From Gemmatimonas sp. (GTDB lineage Bacteria; Gemmatimonadota; Gemmatimonadetes; Gemmatimonadales; Gemmatimonadaceae): a stretch of 50,284 nucleotides of DNA. Positions 15,879 through 24,605 of this stretch are shown here, piece by piece. The stretch covers positions 1 to 50,284 of the forward strand of contig PNKF01000002.1 of NCBI GenBank assembly GCA_013822285.1. Direction: 5' to 3'. The position numbers were made by a program, and so were the translations under genes. Numbering within the stretch: the first letter of the stretch is position 1; each line of letters opens with the position of its first letter. The notes beneath the pieces were generated by a model. It had not been told where the DNA came from and made no database searches. It saw only the letters and a list, made by a program, of their open reading frames with translations.

Positions 15879-17156
15879 ATGTCGCAGACAATCTTCGTGC
15901 AGATGGCCGCGTATCGGGATCCCGAGTTGATCCCGACCCTCACTGACGCACTCGACCGCGCGAGCGACCCCCGCCGCCTGCATTTCTGCATCGCCTGGCA
16001 ACACGGGGACGAACTCGACCGTGCCGCATTCGCGCCAATCGAGGCGCGCACGCGCCTGACCATCCTCGACATCCCGTTCGGTGAGAGCCATGGCGCCTGC
16101 TGGGCTCGGCACGCCATCCAACAGCGCTATGACGGGGAGGATTTCACGCTCCAACTCGACTCCCACCATCGCTTCGTCGACGGCTGGGATTCACTCTGCA
16201 TCTCGATGGTCGAGGAACTGCAGGCGGCGGGAGTCCCTAAGCCCCTGTTGACGGCGTACCTGCCGTCGTACGACCCGCAGGACGACCCCGCAGCGCGCCA
16301 GCCCGATCCTTGGCACCTGACCTTCGATCGCTTCATCCCGGAAGGAGCGATCTTCTTCACCCCCGCGGCGATTCCGGGATGGCGCGAACTCCAGGCGCCG
16401 ACGCGCAGCCGGTTCTACTCCGCGCACTTCGCGTTCACCCTCGGGGCCTTTGCTCGCGAGGTGCAGCATAACCCGGAGTTCTACTTCCACGGCGAAGAGA
16501 TCACGATCGCGGCCCGCGCGTACACGCACGGCTACGACCTCTTCCATCCGCACCGCCTCGTCGCCTGGCACGAGTACACGCGTCGTGGTCGCACCAAGCA
16601 TTGGGATGACCACAGCAGCACCTGGGGCCAGCGCAACACGTCGACGCACGTCGCGTGTCGCCGCTTGTTCGGCATGGACGAGTTCATGGACGATTCCTCA
16701 GCCATCGCCGAGGAGCGGACGGGACCATACGGATTCGGAACGCTTCGCAGCTTTGAGGACTACGAGCGCTACTCGGGCATCAGCTTTCGCCGACGCGCCG
16801 TAACCTCGGCAGTCTTGGAGCACCGCGAGCCGACCCCCGCGGACAATCGCCACATCACGTACGAAGAATTCACCGCGTCGACGATTCCACGTTTCAAGCA
16901 TTGCATCGATGTGGGCTACGACCACGTGCCCCTCGACGACTACGATTTCTGGGTGGTCTCGTTCAAGGACGCGGATGGGGAAGAGCTGTTTCGACAGGAC
17001 GCGCAGCCCGACGAGATCGCGCGTATGCGAGAGGACCCCGACCGCTACTGCAAGATCTGGCGCCAGTTCGACACGGACGTACGCCCTCGCACTTGGGTCG
17101 TGTGGCCGCACAGTATCTCGCAGGGATGGTGCGCGCCGGTCGTGGGGCAGCTGTGA
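15879..17156 (+). CDS. GlcNAc-transferase family protein (Skp1 hydroxyproline GlcNAc-transferase-like)
   Basis: A 425-residue protein matching the GlcNAc-transferase family (PF11397). It opens with IFVQMAAYRDPELIPTL; the metal and nucleotide-sugar motif is LQLDSHHRFVDGWD near residues 90-105; the acceptor-side motif is FYFHGEEITIAARAYTHGYD near 200-220. Eukaryotic members attach GlcNAc to hydroxyproline of Skp1, and bacterial members are uncharacterised. No signal peptide, so it acts in the cytoplasm. The stop overlaps the next GTG (GTGA). Its position after a PqqD protein with a Pro/Thr/Ser tail makes that tail a plausible acceptor (inference). A conventional role on surface glycans is the main alternative. 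Confidence 0.8.
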   Translation: MSQTIFVQMAAYRDPELIPTLTDALDRASDPRRLHFCIAWQHGDELDRAAFAPIEARTRLTILDIPFGESHGACWARHAIQQRYDGEDFTLQLDSHHRFVDGWDSLCISMVEELQAAGVPKPLLTAYLPSYDPQDDPAARQPDPWHLTFDRFIPEGAIFFTPAAIPGWRELQAPTRSRFYSAHFAFTLGAFAREVQHNPEFYFHGEEITIAARAYTHGYDLFHPHRLVAWHEYTRRGRTKHWDDHSSTWGQRNTSTHVACRRLFGMDEFMDDSSAIAEERTGPYGFGTLRSFEDYERYSGISFRRRAVTSAVLEHREPTPADNRHITYEEFTASTIPRFKHCIDVGYDHVPLDDYDFWVVSFKDADGEELFRQDAQPDEIARMREDPDRYCKIWRQFDTDVRPRTWVVWPHSISQGWCAPVVGQL

Positions 17157-18895
17157 CGCAGGACCTCACCATCCTCACCGGGATCTGGGATCTCGGGCGC
17201 GACAAGGCCGGCGAAGGGTTCGCGCGCGATTTCGAGCACTATCGCCAGAAGTTCGCCCAGCTGCTGGCGGCGGACGTTCCGATGGTCGTGTTCGGCGACC
17301 CCGACCTCCGCGACTTCGTCGAAGACGCACGCGGAGAACGCCCCACGGACTTTCGGGAGTATCGCGCCGACGACTTCCGCACGCGCTTTCCGTTCTATGA
17401 CCGCGTGCAGGAGATCCGCACGCGACCGGACTGGGCGGCGCAAGCGGAATGGTTGTCGAAGTCGCCGCAGGCGACGCTGCCGCTGTACAACCCGATGGTG
17501 ATGTCGAAGATGTTCCTGCTGCACGACACGTCCATCTGGAATCCGTTCGCGACGTCGCGCTTCGCCTGGATCGACGGCGCAATCACGAATACGGTGCATC
17601 CGGGCTACTTCACGCACGATCGCGTGTTCGATCGGGTCGGGGCGCTGCTCGAGCGCTTCCTGTTCGTGACGTTCCCCTACCGCGACGGACCGGAGATTCA
17701 TGGCTTCCCACGCCCCGCGATGCAGCGATTTGTTGATACGGATCCGCGGTGGGTGTGCCGCGGCGGATTCTTCGGTGGACACAAGGACTGCCTCAGCGAG
17801 GTGAACGGCCACTACTACGGCCTGCTGAGCGCGACCCTTGGCGAAGGGCTGATGGGCACCGAAGAGAGCCTGTTCACGCTCATGGCCATGGAGTCGCCGG
17901 AGCTGTATGACCGCTTCCCGCTCGCCGACGAGCATCATGGCCTCCTCTCGCCGTTCTTTGAGCATGTGAAGGGCTTGCCGCTGCGCACCGCAGGCCGGCG
18001 AGGCAGCGCGATTGGCGCGACGCGTCCGCCACTGGTGGGACCCGAGCACCGACGGGCCCGCCGGAAGGCCTTGGCCCAGCGCATTCCCGACCGATCCATC
18101 GCGGGCTACGTCGTGACCTTCAACGCTCCGGAGCAGCTGGCGTCCGTGCTCGAAAGCTGGTCGCGCGGATTCCGCTTCGACGCGCTCTACGTGCTCGACC
18201 ATAGCACGGACACCGCGGCGCGGACCGCCAACGATGCCGTCATCGAACGCTTCGGTGCCACGCGGCTGATGCATCCGAAGGGCAATGGCGGCATCTCCGG
18301 CGGACGACAGTTCGTGGCCGAGCATTTTGCGGCGAGCGCTCACGACTACTACGTGTTCATCGAGGACGACATGTACCTCAATGACGCATCCGCCCCGGCC
18401 CTTTGCCGCAACGGCTTCCGCAGCACGGCGCCCGATCTCCGTGAATCACTCATTCACATCATGGAGCTCGAGGAGTACGACTTCCTCAAGCTCTCGTTCA
18501 CGGAGTTCTTCGGCGAGAACCGAACGCAGTTCTCCTGGTACAACGTGCCGGCATCCGTGCGCGTCGATGTCTGGCCTGAACAGACGAAGCTCCCGCGCCT
18601 CGGACTGGACCCCGACTCCCCGCCGACGCGCTTCGACACGATCGGGACGGTGCGCAACCTCTCCTACATCACGGGCGAGGTGTACTACAGCAACTGGCCG
18701 CAGATCGTCGGACGACGCGGGAACCAACGGATGTTCCTCGACACGGTGTTCGAGTATCCGTCCGAACACTCGTGGATGTCCCACTTCTTCCAGATGACGC
18801 TTCGCGGTGAACTGCGTCCGGCCGTCTTGCTCGCGTCGCTGATCACGCACGAGCGGTCGCACCACTACGATCCGGAGATTCGGCGGGAGAACTGA
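17153..18895 (+). CDS. Two-domain glycosyltransferase (HtrL/YibB-like plus GT-A type)
   Basis: A 580-residue protein read from the GTG at 17153, which overlaps the previous stop. The N-terminal domain (about 5-280) resembles the HtrL/YibB family: LTILTGIWDLGR, MVVFGD, LPLYNPMVMSKMFLLHD, FAWIDGAITNTVHPGYF, and later GGFFGGHKDC. This is the same family as the C-terminal half of the 12176 gene product. The second domain starts near 316 (IAGYVVTFNAPEQLASVLESW), with a GT-A style metal motif YVFIEDDMYL near 402 and a late SHHYDPE. It therefore has two transferase centres. Cytoplasmic, no signal peptide. It ends the plus-strand cluster and converges on pgl with 13 bases between. Confidence 0.77.
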   Translation: MTQDLTILTGIWDLGRDKAGEGFARDFEHYRQKFAQLLAADVPMVVFGDPDLRDFVEDARGERPTDFREYRADDFRTRFPFYDRVQEIRTRPDWAAQAEWLSKSPQATLPLYNPMVMSKMFLLHDTSIWNPFATSRFAWIDGAITNTVHPGYFTHDRVFDRVGALLERFLFVTFPYRDGPEIHGFPRPAMQRFVDTDPRWVCRGGFFGGHKDCLSEVNGHYYGLLSATLGEGLMGTEESLFTLMAMESPELYDRFPLADEHHGLLSPFFEHVKGLPLRTAGRRGSAIGATRPPLVGPEHRRARRKALAQRIPDRSIAGYVVTFNAPEQLASVLESWSRGFRFDALYVLDHSTDTAARTANDAVIERFGATRLMHPKGNGGISGGRQFVAEHFAASAHDYYVFIEDDMYLNDASAPALCRNGFRSTAPDLRESLIHIMELEEYDFLKLSFTEFFGENRTQFSWYNVPASVRVDVWPEQTKLPRLGLDPDSPPTRFDTIGTVRNLSYITGEVYYSNWPQIVGRRGNQRMFLDTVFEYPSEHSWMSHFFQMTLRGELRPAVLLASLITHERSHHYDPEIRREN

Positions 18896-18908
18896 GGCGC
18901 CGGCAATC

Positions 18909-19607
18909 TCAGCGCAGCAGGTGCACAGTGGTCGACGCCGTACGCTGCGCGAGAACCTGACCCACCGGCGCCGACGAGCCCGCGCCCTCCGCCACCGCCC
19001 GCTCCAGCACCGCGCGCTTCGCGTCACCCTCAATGACGACGACGCACCGCCGCGCCGCCGCGATCGCCGGCGCGGTCAGCGTGACCCGATCCACGGGCGC
19101 CTCCGGTGGCAACGGCTCCGGGTGCACGCCGACCGCCCGCACGCCGTCGGCAGGCATGAGCGCGGCCTCGAGATCCGGCCCCGCGAAGATGGACGCCGTG
19201 TGGCCATCCGCACCCATGCCAAGCCACACGAGGTCCAGCGGCCACTCGAGCCGCTGCAGCACGGCGTCCGCGCGTTGCCCGGCCTCATGGCGTGGCGCGA
19301 CGGCACCGACCAGGGGGACCACGCGAGCCCCGCTGCGCCCGAAGATGCGCACCAGCATGCCCGCATTCGACAATGCATCGCTGATCGGCACGATGCGGTC
19401 ATCGCTCGGCAACACCGTCACCGACGACCAGGGTAACGGCAGCGCCGCCAGACGCTCGAGGATCGCGACGGGCGTCTTCCCACCGGACAGGGCGATCGTC
19501 GCCCGCCCACGCGCGGCAATCGCATCCTCGATGCTTCCTCGCACGTCAGCAATCACGCCTTCGACGAAGGCGTCGCGATTGCCGTAGTCATTCCAAGTCA
19601 GCGACAC
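18909..19607 (-). CDS. pgl: 6-phosphogluconolactonase
   Basis: A 232-residue cytoplasmic enzyme of the DevB/Pgl family, which hydrolyses 6-phosphogluconolactone to 6-phosphogluconate. It has ALSGGKTPV near residues 35-43, LPSDDRIVP, and the family signature WLGMGADGHTASIF. The frame is open upstream into the eda gene, so the start is inferred: GTG at 19607 gives the normal length and leaves 34 nt after the eda stop. It is the last gene of the minus-strand operon zwf-edd-glk-eda-pgl and completes the oxidative branch. Confidence 0.87.
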   Translation of the reverse strand: MSLTWNDYGNRDAFVEGVIADVRGSIEDAIAARGRATIALSGGKTPVAILERLAALPLPWSSVTVLPSDDRIVPISDALSNAGMLVRIFGRSGARVVPLVGAVAPRHEAGQRADAVLQRLEWPLDLVWLGMGADGHTASIFAGPDLEAALMPADGVRAVGVHPEPLPPEAPVDRVTLTAPAIAAARRCVVVIEGDAKRAVLERAVAEGAGSSAPVGQVLAQRTASTTVHLLR

Positions 19608-19641
19608 AGAGATCGAAATGGGTAGGTGATGAGATGTCGAA

Positions 19642-20256
19642 CTACGGCCGCAGCGCGACCGCAGCACGCGCCGCGGCAGTGATCGCCGCCATGTCCGGCG
19701 CGCCCTTCGGTACCAGCCAGCTACCGCCGACGCAGAGTACCTGCGGCAGCGCAAACCACGCTGCCGCTCGCTCTGGCGTGATGCCGCCCGTCGGACAGAA
19801 CTGACACTGCGCAAAGGGCCCCAGCAGCGCCTTCAGCGCCGACACGCCGCCACTGGACTCGGCGGGGAAGAACTTGAAATGCGTGAAGCCGAGCTCCAGT
19901 CCGCGCATGATGTCGCCCGCATTCGCAACGCCGGGCAGGAACGGCACCGCGCGCGCCTTCGCCGCAGCGCCGAGTCGCTCGGTGAGCCCCGGCGAGACGA
20001 TGAACTCCGCCCCGGCCTGCAACGCCGCATCGAGTCCCGCGACGTCCACGACCGTGCCGGCGCCGACCACCGCGCCAGGCACACGCTTCATCTCCGCAAT
20101 CGCCTCGAGTGCCGCCGGGGTGCGCAGCGTCACCTCAAGCACCGGCAATCCCCCGGCGACCAGCGCCTCGGCAATCGGCCTCGCGTGCGCGACGTCCTCG
20201 ATCACCAGCACTGGGATCACCGGCGCGCTGCGCATGATGCGCTCAATCGGAATCAT
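19642..20256 (-). CDS. eda: 2-dehydro-3-deoxyphosphogluconate (KDPG) aldolase
   Basis: A 204-residue aldolase that cleaves KDPG to pyruvate and glyceraldehyde 3-phosphate, the last step of the Entner-Doudoroff pathway. The catalytic Glu is in [10 protein letters not shown], the Schiff-base Lys in THFKFFPAE, and the phosphate-site FCPTGGI and CVGGSWLVP motifs follow. The ATG at 20256 is preferred because GGGAG lies 6 nt before it; the longer frame to 20286 would run into glk. It lies 10 bases after the glk stop. Confidence 0.93.
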   Translation of the reverse strand: MIPIERIMRSAPVIPVLVIEDVAHARPIAEALVAGGLPVLEVTLRTPAALEAIAEMKRVPGAVVGAGTVVDVAGLDAALQAGAEFIVSPGLTERLGAAAKARAVPFLPGVANAGDIMRGLELGFTHFKFFPAESSGGVSALKALLGPFAQCQFCPTGGITPERAAAWFALPQVLCVGGSWLVPKGAPDMAAITAAARAAVALRP

Positions 20257-20266
20257 TGGTTCTCCC

Positions 20267-21235
20267 TCACCGATGCTGGCGCGCAAACGCCGACGCGGCG
20301 CCGAGCAGCCCAGGCTGCGGATGCGTGATGACCTTTACCGGAATGTCTGCCATCATGCCCTCGAAGCGTCCCTTCGCGCGGAATCGTTCGGCGAAGCCGG
20401 AGCGCAGCAGCACATCCTTCACGCGGAGGCCGAGCCCGCCGGCAATCACCACCCCGCCGAAGCCACCCTGGGCAAGCGCGATGTCGCCCGCGACGCTGCC
20501 GAGCGAGAGACAGAAGCGATCCACCGCGGCGGCGGCAAGGCTGTCCTCGCCGGTGCTGCCGAGGGTCCACAGCGCCTTGTCGTCGAGCACCTTGATGGCC
20601 CGCCCTTCGATGCCGGCCAGCGTCTCGTAGATCTCGATCAGGCCGGGACCCGAGACGATACGCTCCACCGATACGCGCCGATGCCGGCGACGCAGCCGCG
20701 CGAGAATCGCATCCTCGATGGCATCAAGTGGCGCGAAGTCGATGTGCCCGCCTTCGGTCGGCTGCACGTGATAGTCGCCTGGCAGGCGCAGCAAGTGTGC
20801 GACGCCCAATCCCGTACCCGGCCCGATGATGCTGATGGTCCCCAGCGGCGCCAGCGGACGATTCGGCCCGCAGAGATGCGTGAAGTGCGACTCATCGGCC
20901 TGCGCGACAGCGTGCCCCACGGCCTCGAAGTCGTTGACCAACGTGTACACATCCACGCGCATCTTCTCCGGAATCATCGCGGGCCGGATGATCCAGGGAT
21001 TGTTGGCGAAGCGGATGATGTCGCCGGCGATCGGAGCCGCGAGCGCGATGGCGACCACGCGGGGAAGCGCCCCGCCCTGCGCCGCAGCGAAGGACTCATA
21101 CGCGGTCTGAAACGACGCATGCTCCGCCGTACGCATCGTCGTGGGCTCACCAAGCCGCACGACCCGTCCACCCTCGATCTCCGCCAACGCGAATCGGGCG
21201 TGTGTCCCGCCGATGTCCACCGCGACGATCTGCAT
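20267..21235 (-). CDS. glk: Glucokinase (Glk family)
   Basis: A 322-residue cytoplasmic kinase that converts glucose to glucose 6-phosphate. It has [11 protein letters not shown] at the start (phosphate 1), [23 protein letters not shown] (phosphate 2), [11 protein letters not shown] (catalytic and sugar site) and [12 protein letters not shown]. It lacks the ROK zinc motif CxCGxxGC, so it belongs to the Glk family. Its ATG overlaps the edd stop (TGATG). In context it feeds glucose released by the nearby GH3 enzymes straight into zwf and the ED pathway. Confidence 0.93.
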   Translation of the reverse strand: MQIVAVDIGGTHARFALAEIEGGRVVRLGEPTTMRTAEHASFQTAYESFAAAQGGALPRVVAIALAAPIAGDIIRFANNPWIIRPAMIPEKMRVDVYTLVNDFEAVGHAVAQADESHFTHLCGPNRPLAPLGTISIIGPGTGLGVAHLLRLPGDYHVQPTEGGHIDFAPLDAIEDAILARLRRRHRRVSVERIVSGPGLIEIYETLAGIEGRAIKVLDDKALWTLGSTGEDSLAAAAVDRFCLSLGSVAGDIALAQGGFGGVVIAGGLGLRVKDVLLRSGFAERFRAKGRFEGMMADIPVKVITHPQPGLLGAASAFARQHR

Positions 21236-23058
21236 CAGAGGCCCGCCTCCGCGAGCATCGCAGATCCACCGCGCTCCGGCGTGTCCGCCAGCCGTCGCAT
21301 CATCGCGAAGATCTCCCGGCCGACTCCAAACTCGGCCGGCGGCACGGGTGCCGCGGGACGCGCAGCGAACTCGCTGGCGTCAACGAGCACGTCGATCGTG
21401 CCCTTCACGGCGCAGACGCGCAGCACGTCGCCGTCACGCAGCTTGGCCAGCGGACCACCGGCGGCGGCTTCTGGCGTCACGTGGATCGCCGCCGGGACCT
21501 TGCCGGACGCACCGGACATGCGGCCATCCGTCACCAGCGCCACGCGATGTCCCTGGGCCTGCAGCACACCAAGCGACGGCGTGAGCTTGTGCAGCTCCGG
21601 CATCCCGTTCGCGACGGGGCCCTGAAAGCGCACGACGACGACGACATCACGATTCAGCTCGCCGGCCTTGAAGGCCTCGATGACGGCTTCCTGCGTCTCG
21701 AACACGCGACAGGGCGCTTCGATGGTCCATCGCGCTTGCTCGACGGCGCTGGTCTTGAACGTGCCGCGCCCAAGCGAGCCCTGCACCAGTCGCATGCCAC
21801 CATCCGGCTTGAATGCATCGGCGACTCCCCGGAGGATCGCCGCGTCGCCGCTGGTCGCAGGTGCAGCGCGCCAGCTGAGCGAGTCTCCGGCGAGCTGGGG
21901 TTCGCGCGCCCCAGCGCGCAGGCTGCTGCCGTACACCGTGCGAATGTCATCATGCGCCAGTCCGGCATCGACGAGTTCGCGAATCACGAACGGCATGCCG
22001 CCCGCCTCGGCGAACGCGTTCACATCGCCGTCGCCGTTGGGATACACGCGCACGATCAACGGCACCACGGCCGACAGCTCATCGATGTCCTGCCAGTCAA
22101 TCTGGATGCCCGCCGCCCGTGCGATGGCCGGCAGGTGAATGACGTGATTGGTCGAGCCACCCGTCGCCAACAATCCGACGATGCCGTTCACGATGGCCTT
22201 CTCGTCCACGCAGTGGCCCAGCGGACGATAATCGCCTCCATCCCAGCCGATCTGCGCGAGACGCTGGGTCGCGGCGCGGGTCAATGCATCACGCAACGCC
22301 GTGCCTGGGTTCGTGAAGCTCGCGCCAGGCATGTGCAGGCCCATCATCTCCATCAGCATCTGATTGGAGTTCGCCGTGCCGTAGAACGTGCAGGTACCCG
22401 CCGAGTGATAGGAGGCCATCTCCGCCTCCAACAGCTCCGCGCGTCCGATCTTGCCCTCAGCGTACAGCTGTCGAACGCGCTGCTTCTCCTTGTTCGGCAA
22501 TCCAGAGGGCATCGGGCCGGCCGGCACCAGGATCGTGGGCAGGTGCCCGAAGCGCAGTGCACCGATCAAGAGCCCGGGCACGATCTTGTCGCAGATGCCG
22601 AGCATCAGCACGCCTTCGAACATGCCGTGGCTCAAGCCGATCACGGTCGACATCGCGATCGTGTCGCGGCTGAACAGCGACAGCTCCATCGAGCGCTGGC
22701 CCTGCGTCACGCCATCACACATCGCCGGCACGCCAGCCGCCACCTGCGCGGTTGCCCCGACCTCGCGCGCGTAGGCCTTGATGCGCTCCGGGTACTCGCC
22801 GTAGGGCTGATGCGCCGAGAGCATGTCGTTGTAGGCGGTGACGATGCCGATGTTCATCGCGCCGCCATCCCGGATGCGCGCCTTGTCGCCCTCGCTGGCC
22901 GCGCAGCCGTGCGCGAGGTTACCGCAGGACAGCCGCGCGCGCGTCAGCCCGGCCTCGCGCTCCCGCGCGATGAGGTCGAGGTACGCCCGGCGCGTCGTCC
23001 GTGAACGTTCGACGATGCGGCGCGTGACCGCGGCAACCACCGGATGCAGCTCACTCAT
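21235..23058 (-). CDS. edd: 6-phosphogluconate dehydratase
   Basis: A 607-residue member of the IlvD/Edd family that dehydrates 6-phosphogluconate to KDPG using an iron-sulfur cluster. Cluster-ligand cysteines are visible in [27 protein letters not shown] and [31 protein letters not shown] and the length of about 600 residues point to Edd and not dihydroxyacid dehydratase (about 560). The start overlaps the end of zwf by 8 bases, and the stop overlaps the glk start. The operon context confirms the pathway. Confidence 0.94.
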   Translation of the reverse strand: MSELHPVVAAVTRRIVERSRTTRRAYLDLIAREREAGLTRARLSCGNLAHGCAASEGDKARIRDGGAMNIGIVTAYNDMLSAHQPYGEYPERIKAYAREVGATAQVAAGVPAMCDGVTQGQRSMELSLFSRDTIAMSTVIGLSHGMFEGVLMLGICDKIVPGLLIGALRFGHLPTILVPAGPMPSGLPNKEKQRVRQLYAEGKIGRAELLEAEMASYHSAGTCTFYGTANSNQMLMEMMGLHMPGASFTNPGTALRDALTRAATQRLAQIGWDGGDYRPLGHCVDEKAIVNGIVGLLATGGSTNHVIHLPAIARAAGIQIDWQDIDELSAVVPLIVRVYPNGDGDVNAFAEAGGMPFVIRELVDAGLAHDDIRTVYGSSLRAGAREPQLAGDSLSWRAAPATSGDAAILRGVADAFKPDGGMRLVQGSLGRGTFKTSAVEQARWTIEAPCRVFETQEAVIEAFKAGELNRDVVVVVRFQGPVANGMPELHKLTPSLGVLQAQGHRVALVTDGRMSGASGKVPAAIHVTPEAAAGGPLAKLRDGDVLRVCAVKGTIDVLVDASEFAARPAAPVPPAEFGVGREIFAMMRRLADTPERGGSAMLAEAGL

Positions 23059-24496
23059 GCCAGCTCACTCCGTCCCGTTCGGTAAGGGCGATCGACGCGC
23101 TCGGACCCCAGCTGCCCGCCCCGTAGGGCTTGGGCGTCACGCCAGACTCGGCCCACAGCTTTCGGATGGCATCGATCCACGTCCATTGGGCTTCGACCTC
23201 GTCACGACGGACGAAGAGCGCTTGATCGCCTTCAATAAGATCGAGCAAGAGCCGCTCGTACGCGATGCGACGACGCGTCCCGGCGAACGCCGCCGTCAGC
23301 GAAAGGTCCAGTGGCACCTGTCGCAGCCGCAGCCCGCCGCGGTCGAGACCAGGCTCCTTCGCCATCACCATCAGGCGCACGTACTCTTCCGGCTGGAGGC
23401 GGATGATCAAGCTATTGGCCTGCAGCTGCCCGCCCCGCTCGCGGAAAATGTCGTGCGGTACGGGCTTGAACTGCACGACGATCTCGCTGCGGCGCTCCGC
23501 GAGCCGCTTGCCAGTGCGCAGGTAGAACGGCACGCCCTTCCAGCGCCAGTTATCCACGTGCGCCTTGATGGCGACGAACGTCTCCGTGCTCGACGCGTGT
23601 CCGCAATCATCCCGATAGCTCGCCACCGGTGCACCGGCGATGGCGCCGACGCCATACTGCCCCGTCACCACGTCCCCGGCGGCGACCGGCCGGAGCGCGC
23701 GCAGCACCTTCACCTTCTCGTCGCGAATCGCCGTCGCGCCGCGATTGGCCGGCGGTTCCATCGCCGTCAGGGCCAACAACTGCAGCATGTGGTTCTGCAC
23801 CATGTCGCGCAGCGCGCCCGTCTCGTCATAGAATCCGGCGCGGCCCTCAAGACCCACGGTCTCGCTGACCGTGATCTGCACGTGGGCGATGTTGTTGGCG
23901 TTCCACAGCGGCTCGAAGAGCGCATTGCCGAAGCGCAGCGCCATCAGGTTCTGCACCGTCTCCTTGCCGAGGTAGTGATCGATGCGGAAGGTGCGCGGCT
24001 CGGGGAAGACGGCGTTCACGGCGTCGTTGATCGATCGGCTACTGGCCAAGTCGTTGCCGAGTGGCTTCTCGAGACCGATGCGGACCTGTTCGCCGGCGAG
24101 TCCGGCGGCGCGCAGGCCGGCGATGGTCGGCTCGAAGAGCTGGGGCGCGGTCGAAAGGAAGATCGCGAGCCCACCCGAGACGTCCCCGATTGTCTCGGCC
24201 AAGGCGGCGAAGGCCTCCGGCCGAGTGGCGTCGAGCGGCTGGTACCGCAGGCGCTTGAGGAAGCTTGTCACGTTCGCCTCCTCCTGGCGGTCGGCGGCGC
24301 CGAACTCCCGCAGCGACTCCCGGGCAAAGGTCCGGAAGCTCTCGTCCGAGTGCTCGGACCGGGCCGTCCCGACGATGCGCAGGCCGGGGGCGATCAGCCC
24401 GTCCGCGTGCAGCGCATACAATGAAGGGAGCAGCATCCGCCGGGCGAGGTCCCCAGTGGCGCCAAAGAGCAACAGGGTCTGGCTCGGCAGGCTCAT
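23051..24496 (-). CDS. zwf: Glucose-6-phosphate 1-dehydrogenase
   Basis: A 481-residue enzyme that oxidises glucose 6-phosphate to 6-phosphogluconolactone with NAD(P). It has the dinucleotide-binding [14 protein letters not shown], the EKPLGND substrate motif, the active-site motif [13 protein letters not shown] with its catalytic His, and YLRTGKRL. The ATG at 24496 is supported by AAGGA about 8 nt upstream; the open frame to 24769 overlaps the divergent gene and is not used. It is the first gene of the ED operon. Its upstream region holds the palindrome at 24533-24557, so it may share control with the beta-glucan genes. Confidence 0.94.
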   Translation of the reverse strand: MSLPSQTLLLFGATGDLARRMLLPSLYALHADGLIAPGLRIVGTARSEHSDESFRTFARESLREFGAADRQEEANVTSFLKRLRYQPLDATRPEAFAALAETIGDVSGGLAIFLSTAPQLFEPTIAGLRAAGLAGEQVRIGLEKPLGNDLASSRSINDAVNAVFPEPRTFRIDHYLGKETVQNLMALRFGNALFEPLWNANNIAHVQITVSETVGLEGRAGFYDETGALRDMVQNHMLQLLALTAMEPPANRGATAIRDEKVKVLRALRPVAAGDVVTGQYGVGAIAGAPVASYRDDCGHASSTETFVAIKAHVDNWRWKGVPFYLRTGKRLAERRSEIVVQFKPVPHDIFRERGGQLQANSLIIRLQPEEYVRLMVMAKEPGLDRGGLRLRQVPLDLSLTAAFAGTRRRIAYERLLLDLIEGDQALFVRRDEVEAQWTWIDAIRKLWAESGVTPKPYGAGSWGPSASIALTERDGVSWHE

Positions 24497-24508
24497 CGGT
24501 GCGAATCC

Positions 24509-24540
24509 TTGACAGTCATGTCCCCAAACCCCACTTTGTT
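24509..24540 (+). promoter_or_regulatory. Sigma-70-like promoter of the glycosidase operon
   Basis: A perfect TTGACA (24509-24514) is followed 17-18 nt later by the start of a palindrome (CACTTTG...). The -10 is weak (CACTTT or nearby), as in an operator-overlapped promoter. The same TTGACA-spacer-ACTTTGTT arrangement occurs on the minus strand at 36841-36890. Confidence 0.5.
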
Positions 24541-24557
24541 TGGTGTCCGAACAAAGT
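24533..24557. promoter_or_regulatory. Palindromic operator 1, candidate ROK repressor site
   Basis: ACTTTGTTTGG, three bases, then CCGAACAAAGT: 11-bp arms with one mismatch. It lies between divergent zwf and the barrel-fused glycosidase gene, just downstream of TTGACA. It matches the site at 36841-36863 almost base for base. The AT-rich arms stand out from the GC-rich surroundings and resemble ROK-family (XylR/NagC-type) operators in layout. Confidence 0.7.
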
Positions 24558-24605
24558 AGTCTAACGCTTTCCCGCTGTCTCTGCCACGCCCCGCGTGGAG
24601 GCCCC

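Noticed and set aside
20267-21235. ROK-type glucokinase
   Set aside because: The CxCGxxGC zinc motif is absent; the signatures are those of the Glk family.
21235-23058. Dihydroxyacid dehydratase (IlvD)
   Set aside because: The length of 607, the motif [15 protein letters not shown] and the ED-operon position favour Edd.
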